DNA from: Citrus sinensis
Lineage: Eukaryota; Streptophyta; Magnoliopsida; Sapindales; Rutaceae
Length of the DNA: 64,000 nt
Assembly: GCF_022201045.2 (NCBI RefSeq)
Contig: NC_068564.1
Coordinates: 3,658,001-3,722,000, forward strand
Direction of reading: 5' to 3'
In this document: piece after piece, positions 56,730-64,000 of the stretch
Layout: every line of letters begins with the position of its first letter
Position numbering within the stretch: position 1 is the stretch's first letter
Program-made: the position numbers and the translations under genes
The notes under the pieces: model-generated
Database searches by the model: none
Told to the model about the DNA's origin: nothing
What the model saw: the letters and a program-made list of their open reading frames with translations, nothing else

Positions 56730-57090
56730 GAAAAGACGTAGATCTATTTTTTACAAAGAATGACCTAGGTCCACTTTTTACAGGTCCACTCTTTACAAAG
56801 AATGGCCAATATCCACTCTTTACAAAGAATGACCAATATCCACTCTTTATAAAGAATGACATAAGTCTACTCTTTACAAATAATGATCTAAGAATAACTT
56901 AGGTCCACTGTTTACAAAGAATGACCTAAGTCCACTCTTTACAGGTCCACTTTTTACAAATAATGACCAATATCCACTCTTTATAAAGAATGACCTAAGT
57001 CCACCCTTTACAAAGAATGACCTAGGTCTACCCTTTTACAAAGAATGATCTATGTCTATTCTTTAAAAAAAAAAATGAGGAATGACTTAG
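56730..57090 (+). repeat. 27-bp minisatellite, long array
   Basis: About twelve units of GACCTAGGTCCACTCTTTAC + AAAGAAT with variants (GACCAATATCC..., CTTTACAGGTCC). Same family as the short array at 55305. Translated in one frame it gives repeating FTKNDxxPL, which I take as a by-product. Confidence 0.9.
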
Positions 57091-57129
57091 GAGTTTAGAA
57101 AATATTTCTAAGTAGCCCACCCAATGATC

Positions 57130-57904
57130 TATGTCTAAGGATTGTGCAGTAAAGAAATCAATGTGGCTTGGGACGAATTATTATTCGAGCATACAATTAT
57201 GGAAGTCAGTTCCAATCTTTTAGTGGAGTAGATTTGGAATTAAATAATTGGGCTAGTTTAATTACAGGCCTAATTATTGTAGCCACTATTGTATGTTCCC
57301 AAATGATCCCCGGGTTAGCTCATTTAATTGACTGCACCACTACTGAACTAATAAGTAAGATAGCTAGTTATTTGGGTCAAAAGTCTAAATATATCATTTA
57401 GTGAGATGCTCCATTTAATTAGCTTTTGTATAAGGGGCCTTATGTTATTTTACAAGGTGGGTCCCCTATTGAAAAAGAAAATAACGTGAGTTTTATTTAG
57501 GGCATTATTTGGAGCCTAGGGTTTTCACTAAAGGGAGATATATAAGGCTTATTTCCTTAAAAGAAAATGGAGAAGCCACTTTATACAGATCGGAGAATAA
57601 AATTTTTCTCTCTATTGTTGAGAGAAAAATTTTCTCGTGCTAGTTGCTTTGGTAGTGATAAAGGTGCCCACACGTCAAGTGCAGATCGAACCTGAGTCAT
57701 AACCTGGAAGATCATTGGTGACAGTTCATGATCTAACAAGCGTGGTGGTGACGGATCGTGATCTAGGAGCCTAAATCACTTCAGCGGAAAAAGCCAACTC
57801 AGATTTTCAAGGTACGATTTCTGGATTACGTATTCCTATATATTATATGAGAGCGGTCCTTAAAAGGTTTTATAAAATTTTAAAAACTTGATTTTTCCCC
57901 AACA
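57130..57904 (+). repeat. 5' LTR of the copia element, truncated
   Basis: Matches the right-hand part of the LTR at 39173-40740 (from AGTAAAGAAAT..TGTGGCTTGG to CCCCAACA). The sequence left of 57130 is minisatellite and repeat DNA, not LTR. Confidence 0.88.
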
Positions 57905-57906
57905 AT

Positions 57907-57919
57907 TGGTATCAGAGCC
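57907..57919 (+). other. Primer-binding site of the copia element
   Basis: TGGTATCAGAGCC two bases after the LTR; initiator tRNA-Met type. Confidence 0.88.
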
Positions 57920-58286
57920 TCCTCATATTAATATATAAGAATTTCGTATGAAATCATTCTTGAAATTTATGTATTAGAGTGGCACAATGTATTCAGATAT
58001 ATATTAATTGTTTAATATATTAATTGTTTAATATATGAATAAAACATGTTTTGTTTTGTCTTAATTCATGGTTAGATTTTCCGTTGTATTTTTCCTTTAG
58101 ATCTGTAACAAGAGGGGTGATTTTTTATCATCATGTTTCCCTCTTGATTTATTTTACTGTTATAGAATTTTTGTAAGCCAAAAATTGGCCTAAGAAATTT
58201 GTAAATTAATCTTGGATTTTCAAGATCAAAGCGACGGAGGCCGGAAATTTTGACTGACAGCGGCAGCAAACCAGGGCATGTTGCAG

Positions 58287-58450
58287 CAGCGCGCGCTGCG
58301 CTGCACGCAACAAAGCAGCGCGCGCGGCCAGCATTGGCCAGCGGCGCTCGCTGCGCTGCACGCAACAAAGCAGTGTGCGCGGCCAGCATTGGCCAGCGGT
58401 GCGCGCTGCGCTGGAAGCAACGCTGCTGAGGCCAGCAGCAAGTTGCGCGC
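58287..58450. repeat. GC-rich tandem repeats of about 55 bp in the copia leader
   Basis: Three units built on GCGCTGCACGCAACAAAGCA and GCGGCCAGCATTGGCCAGCG. This is a sharp GC island in AT-rich DNA. Frames of up to 140 codons across it are repeat by-products. Confidence 0.85.
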
Positions 58451-59795
58451 GGGTTTGGTCGACTTCCGGTGACGCGGCGATGGTGGCTCCTCATCGGAGA
58501 TGTGACGGAGACCGGCCGGCGTATCTGAATAGCGGCGGTTAACCGGGAACAACAGCTGGGCTTTTGTGGAGATGGTGGCTGAGGAAGAAGGAGAAGGAAA
58601 AATATGATTTTAGGGTTTCATGGTTTTTATCATAGAGGTCCCTATGGTTTCATAAGTTTTCCTTCGGGCAAAAATGTTTCAATTTTTTGCGTTTAAATTC
58701 AAAAACAGTTTTGGGCTTAAAGAATCCTAGTTTAAGGCCCAATTGAAATTTGAGCTTAATGGATTAAAATGCATAGATAAAATTGAACACATTAAATTTA
58801 TTTTTGGTCCAAAAGTTTTATTTTAATAAAATTTTTAATTAATTATTTATTTCCTTCCAAAAATTAAAATTGGACCAATTATAAATTTAAAAACCCAATT
58901 TCCCCTAGTCCATTAACAAAGACAAGCCTATGGAAGATGGACATTGACAAGAAGCCCAATGAAGATTAGGCTTAGGGTTAATGTATTTTTCATTATTAGG
59001 AAAGCCATGAATTAAGTTTATTTAATTGTTTTTCTATATGTTATGTTTTGGATGATAACATGCCATGATAACATGTCATATAGAATAGGTAGTGCCACTC
59101 TATGTATAATGATACATGTCATTCATTAATTATGAATTTCATTATATTGTTTGATATTTGCATATGCTTAATAATATTTGATATCATCTAGATAATATTA
59201 TAGGAAGCATGCAATTAACAATATGTATGTTTTAAAAAGGAAAAACCAATTTTAAAATATTGAGTGGGAGAGGGAAAATTCAAGATAATTTTCCCACGGG
59301 CTCCATTGTTAGTTCAATAATAAAATTATATATATACCTCGACTTCATGATACGGTGATGCTCCCTTCGGAGGGTATATATATTAGATATTTTATTTGAT
59401 GAACTTCTTCAAAGATAAAATTGAAATATTTTTCAATCGATTGTTCACCCCAACGGTGACTATTGATATGAAAAATACGTAGATTGAAACAATGGTTATA
59501 CACTCAACTGAAGTTTGTTATTAACCTTCCCAACGAAGCTTTGTTAACAAATTTAGGCCCAAAGGGATAACGATAATTATTTATCATGTCTCTACATGAA
59601 AGTAAATAATCTAATGGATAATTGGGTCTAGTAAGTGTAGACATGACTTCCCCAACGGATAGCTTGTTAAAGCGGTACTAGATTATCGTTACAATAAATT
59701 AAAATGCATTTATGGTTTTTTGCATTTTTGTCATTTATTGTGAATATTGTTTCAAAGTATTTATGCATGTTTATTTTATTTTATTTTGTCAGAAA

Positions 59796-60620
59796 ATGTC
59801 TTTTATCAACCCATTTTTACTTATCCTTGTTAAAAATGAACTCACTAGCGAAAATTATTTAGATTGGAAACGCAATCTATTTAATATTCTCACTGCTAAG
59901 GGAAGAAAATATGTGTTGACCCAGCCTTGCCCTCCTGAACCATCGTTATACGATTATAGAAATCAAAGGGAGCCTTATGAGAAATGGTGCGAAGCTAACA
60001 TAATGGCTAAGCGCTATATATTGGCTTCGATTTCTGTGGAACTGCATAAGAAACATCGGAGCATGGAAACAGCCACTGAAATAATGGCTAGTCTTCATCA
60101 GATGTTTGGACAAAATACCCATTTTGCCAGAGAAGCAGCATTGAAACGTATTACGGATACTAAGATGGAAGAGGGCACAAAAGTTCGTGATCATGTCCTC
60201 AAAATGATGGACTATTTGAATGAGGTAGAGATTCATGGTGTTCAAATCAATGATAAATCAAAGATTAACATGGTGATTGAATCTTTACCTGATACATTCA
60301 AAGAGTTTAAGGTCAGCTATATCTTAAACAATAAAGATATGACCTTAATTGAATTAATGCACGAACTACATGCTATAGAAGAGTTTTATCATAGCAGAAA
60401 ACTTCCTGAAAAAGGATTCTCTTCAAGGCTTAAGTCGAAAGACAAGAATGAGCAAGCAAGAGTTGGGATCGACAAACTGTCCACTAAAAGAAGTGGCAAG
60501 CCAAAAGGCAAGTGTTACAAATTTGGACAGAAGGGTCACTGGAAGAAAGATTGTCCTAAGATTATTAAAATTAGGTATAGTAAATCTTTAAGCTTCCTAA
60601 TTAATTCAGATTTCTATTGA
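59796..60620 (+). pseudogene. copia gag polyprotein (UBN2-type) with defective zinc knuckle
   Basis: 274 codons from ATG 59796 (MSFINPF). The upstream in-frame ATG at 59712 adds hydrophobic residues not typical of gag. Landmarks are TSENYLDWKRNL near the start, the UBN2-type core (KRYILASISVELHKKHRSME, REAALKRITDTKMEEGTKVR) and a C-terminal knuckle CYKFGQKGHWKKDC. There the second Cys of the usual CX2CX4HX4C is Phe, so zinc and RNA binding should be impaired. The frame then ends before any protease. Confidence 0.85.
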
Positions 60621-61199
60621 TTCATACAATAATGAATTCTGAGATAACTAATCTTATTTATAATTCATTTATTTGGTTTTCAGGAAACGAAGAGATTAAG
60701 TGAAGAAAGCTTCAAACAACAGTTGAGGACATGCTAGTTTATATCAATTGAAAGACTAGATCAATTTTACAAGACTTTAGTTTTGATATTTGTCTTTATT
60801 TTTCCAAATATTAGAGGAATATTAATTTCGGTGACTTGTTTTAATAAACAGGAGTACACTGTTATTTTTTTATCCTCTGTTTATTATTTATTTTGGTTAT
60901 TTATAAAGACAATTTATATCATATAAGTCTATTGATCTATTCAAAGTAAGATATAATGATAAAGAGTATATGCATTTATCTAAGAAAAGAAATGTTTCTT
61001 CAAACCAAAATTACCTCTGATATTTATGCTTAAGTCATATAAACTATAATAAGATTTTAAGAAAATGATTAATGATAGACTTGTTGGCCTATTAAGATTG
61101 ATCATTGTAACTCTATAAATCTTATTTAGAAAAGTAATATGACAATGATGCTCTGTTTGAGCTAAAAGCATAACATTGTATTTGATGATTTAGCGCATA
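60621..61199. other. Degraded gag-pol junction of the copia element
   Basis: The protease and pre-integrase region should lie here. Stops in all frames leave nothing that can be assigned with confidence. Confidence 0.5.
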
Positions 61200-63500
61200 C
61201 AAATGTATACGGGCTAATTAGTTTACATGTTATAAGAGGTTATGTGTATTCTATCAATCTTGTTAATGAATATTCATTTTAATTTATGTTTGTCTAAATG
61301 CGTCATGATTCCATTGCTTTTGAAATTCAAAAGAGTACGTGGATAAGACAGAAGCAATTAGACAGGAACATAAAAGAACTTCGATATGATCGAAACAAAG
61401 AATATCTCTATGGAGAATTCAAGCACTATTTGGTTGTCAATGAACACTATGATACAATAGTGTAATTAAATGGAGAAACAAGATTCTTTTGGATAAGACA
61501 ATATATCTACTAAGTGGTTTATCATTTACCTTTTTTGATTCCAGATACTAGTATTTGAAACTATAAAGTTTTGTTGAACTTAGTTTCATCTATCTCGGTG
61601 TCTACTACTCCAAGAAATTATGAAAAAGTCACAAACATGGTTTGAGACACATTTGTATTTGGAGTGTACTAGTATGTCTACTAGAATCAGAGATAGAGAA
61701 GATGGATTCGTGTTCAGAAGCTTGCATGTTTTAGGTATCTTAAAGGAATAAGGGAAAGTCCGAATTATAGTCCTCAAGATAGGAATGTATTTATAGAAAT
61801 ATTCTTTACTTTCTTTGAGGAAGACTATATAATGACTTATAACCTAAGAGTAAGGTAAAACTAGAGAAATAAAAGAGATCGGGTTGATGCTCAGCTTTCA
61901 ACACCTGTTATAGAACAGGAAGAACAGCAACAACCAGCTGATCAGCACAGGATTATCCTTGAACAACCATCACTTTTAGAACCTCGTCGTAGTGGGAGGG
62001 TAACTAGGTTACCTGCGAGATACATGCTTTTGGGAGAAACCTATACGGCTATCTCAGATGAACATGTACAAGATCCCACTAGTTACAACGAAGCTCTAAT
62101 AGATAAAGATGTTGAATTTTGAAAAAGGCCATGAATCAAGAAATGGAATTTATGTATTCCAATAAAGTCTGGGAACTTGTAGAGGCACCAAATGGGGTAA
62201 AATCTATAGGGTGCAAGTGGATCTACAAGAGAAAAAGAGGAGTAGACGGAAGGGTGGAAACATTTAAAGCAAGATTAGTAGCCGAAAGGTTTACTCAAAA
62301 AGAAGGTATCAATTATGAGGAAACCTTTTCTCTGGTTGCTATGCTTAAATCCATCAGGATTCTGCTCTCCATTGCTGCAGTTCTAGATTATGAAATTTAG
62401 CAAATGGATGTCAAGACTACCTTTCGTAATAGGCATCTTGAAGAAAACATCTACATGTAGTAACCAGATGGATTTATACAAAAAAGACCAAGAACACATG
62501 GTATGTAAGTTGCAAAGATCCATTTATGGATTGAAGCAAGCATCCCGGTCATGGAACATCAGATTTGATCAAGCGATTAAATCGCTTGGATTCATTCAGA
62601 ACATTGATGAACCATGAGTATACAAGAAAATTCAGGGAAAATTTGTAGCCTTCCTAGTTCTTTGTGTGGACAATATTCTCCTGATTGGAAACGATATATG
62701 AGTATTGACTACAATAAAGATTTGGTTAGCAAAACAATTTGATATGAAAGACCTGGGAGAGATAAGTTATATTCTTGGTATCAAGTTACTACGAGACCGG
62801 AAGAATAAAACTTCAGCCTTGTCTCAAGCGGTCTATATCGATAAGATGTTGGCTAGATTTAGCATGGAAAATTCCAAGACTGGTTTATTACCATTCAGAC
62901 ATGGAATTACATTCTCTAAGGATCAATCACCTAAAACATCTGAAGAGATAGAGAGAATGAGACGAGTTCCCTATGCAGAAGTTGTGGGAAGTCTCATGTA
63001 TGCCATGCTTTGCACTAGGCCAGACATCTGTTTTGCGGTAAGGATGGTTAGCAGATATCAATTTAATCCTGGACCTCAAATACTGGACTGCAGTCAAGCA
63101 TATAATGAAGTATCTGAAAAGAACTAAAAATTATATGCTTGTGTATTCCGGTGATGATCTCATTCCAGTGGGTTATACTGATTCTGACTTTATGTCAGAT
63201 AAGGATTCCAGAAAATCAACTTCCGGCTATGTGTTTACATTAGGAAGTGGAGCTATTAGTTGGATGAGTGTGAAACAATCTTGTATCACAGACTCAACAA
63301 CTAAAGCTGAATATGTGGCTACATCTGAAGCTGCAAAAGAAGCTATATGGCTCCGCAAGTTCCTACGAAATCTTGAGGTGGTACCTGTTGTAACTGCACC
63401 CCATAAACTATTTTATGATAATGGTGGTGCGGAAACTCAATCTAAGGAACCAAGGAACCACAAGAAACAAAACATACTGACGGGAAGTATCATCTTATAA
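61200..63500 (+). pseudogene. copia pol remnants: integrase, reverse transcriptase, RNase H
   Basis: An integrase-like trace is at 61200-61470 (RGYVYSINLVNEYS, then KQLDRNIKELRYDRNKEYL). A linker with EPRRSGRVTRLPARY follows at about 61978. Reverse transcriptase runs about 62119-62617 (VKSIGCKWIYKRKRGVDG, FKARLVAERFTQKEGINYEE, then QMDVKT and YGLKQASRSWN in other frames). The FLVLCVDNILL palm segment is near 62650 (normally YVDD, here CVDN). KDLGEISYILGIKL is near 62750, and RNase H at 63105-63500 (GYTDSDFMSDKDSRKSTSGY, TTKAEYVATSEAAKEAIWL). At least five stops or shifts break it. Confidence 0.88.
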
Positions 63501-63663
63501 GGGAATAGTGTAGAAAGGTTATATGACAGTACCCCAAATGACATTAGATGCTAAATGGCAGATCTTATTACAATGGCCATTAGTGGGAAACCTTTATAAC
63601 CTGCACTTAGAGCCCTAGAGCATGTACAATATGCTAGATATGCTTTGAGAGCTAGTTGGAGAT

Positions 63664-64000
63664 TGTTGGGAAAATATGCTCTTTAAAAGCATATGTGTTT
63701 ATTTAATTGTAATAAACAATTTTTCTGATTAATAAAATAAATGAAGTATTTTATTCAAATATCTTAATTGCATTAATATTTGTATTAAAGTCCATTTAAT
63801 CATATTATATGTATTTATGTGATCACCATGTAGATTCACAGAAGACATAAATACAAGTTATCTTATGATTAAATAAATTTAGTTCGCAGTTGATAAATAA
63901 AGTTGGGCACTTTATTTAGGTATAGACTGTAATAAATTCATTGAATGATTTGTCTTAATCATGTATGAATTTATTGATGTAGTGCGACTACATTGAACAG
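63664..64000 (+). repeat. 3' LTR of the copia element, cut by the window edge
   Basis: Starts TGTTGGGAAAATATGCTC after the purine-rich AGTTGGAGAT and matches 39173 onwards (TTATGATTAAATAAATTTAG, GATTTGTCTTAATCATGTAT). Confidence 0.9.

Larger units (their letters stand above)
57130..64000 (+). mobile_element. Decayed Ty1/copia retrotransposon, 5' truncated, running off the window
   Basis: Order: partial 5' LTR (57130-57904), tRNA-Met primer-binding site, a long untranslated leader (57920-59795), gag (59796-60620), degenerate pol with integrase, reverse transcriptase and RNase H remnants in copia order (about 61200-63500), and the start of the 3' LTR at 63664. The 5' LTR lacks about 715 bp that the related LTR at 39173-40740 has. 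Many stops and frame changes make pol non-functional. Confidence 0.9.

Noticed and set aside
56690..56902. 70-codon frame with FTKNDxxPL repeats
   Set aside because: Product of the 27-bp minisatellite reading through in frame; no start context or homology.
55305..57090. Regular short repeats that resemble a CRISPR-like array
   Set aside because: Units are directly adjacent with no unique spacers, and the genome is a plant's; it is a minisatellite.
58072..58552. Minus-strand frames of 108-140 codons in a GC-rich block
   Set aside because: Alanine/arginine-rich translation of tandem repeats within the copia leader.

Overview
The window is nuclear DNA of a dicot plant. It is AT-rich, crowded with plant-type LTR retrotransposons, hAT and Mutator-like elements and MITEs, and its genes carry plant-type introns, TATA boxes and protein families. 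A woody eudicot such as Citrus is my guess from the protein style; it is not proven.

The organising theme is a tandem cluster of single-exon pectin methylesterase/invertase inhibitor genes (PMEI family, small secreted four-cysteine helical proteins). Five look intact: 14936-15523 (+), 24074-24655 (+), 30393-31019 (-), 34200-34829 (-), and the pair 37672-38262 (+) and 46861-47463 (+), which makes six intact genes in all. Two are broken: 8434-8985, which is frameshifted and split by a retrotransposon, and 20939-21271, which is 5'-truncated. Each intact gene has a TATA box about 50-100 bp upstream of its start and a signal-peptide-like N-terminus. The products would act in the cell wall.

Layout. 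1-7.2 kb: a non-autonomous LTR retrotransposon arranged LTR-internal-LTR-internal-LTR (753-7154), one unit split by a hAT transposon with an intact 814-residue transposase. 8.4-13.4 kb: a PMEI pseudogene interrupted in its last codons by a 4.4-kb, internally deleted Ty3/gypsy element (8986-13386) with near-identical LTRs and an internal array of about 120-bp repeats. 14-25 kb: PMEI genes, a 1-kb duplication (15.2-16.2 and 20.9-22.0 kb) and a frameshifted copy of an unrecognised small membrane-protein gene (18.4 kb). 25-37 kb: AT-rich spacers, a 445-bp Mutator-type MITE with perfect 9-bp target duplication, and two minus-strand PMEI genes. 37-48 kb: the recent PMEI pair with duplicated downstream DNA, a truncated copia LTR fragment, a foldback element of over 600 bp, and two hAT MITEs with perfect 8-bp target duplications.

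48.6-51.2 kb holds a six-exon minus-strand gene for a 173-residue four-span membrane protein with a C-terminal KKSS signal and an N-terminal motif like the ER protein Jagunal. Its start codon lies only about 20 bp from a head-to-head fragment of a class B heat-shock factor gene. 52.1-54.5 kb is a Mutator-derived element. 55.0-57.1 kb holds the intact paralogue (154 residues) of the unknown membrane-protein gene, framed by direct repeats and 27-bp minisatellites. 57.1-64.0 kb is a decayed copia retrotransposon that runs off the window.
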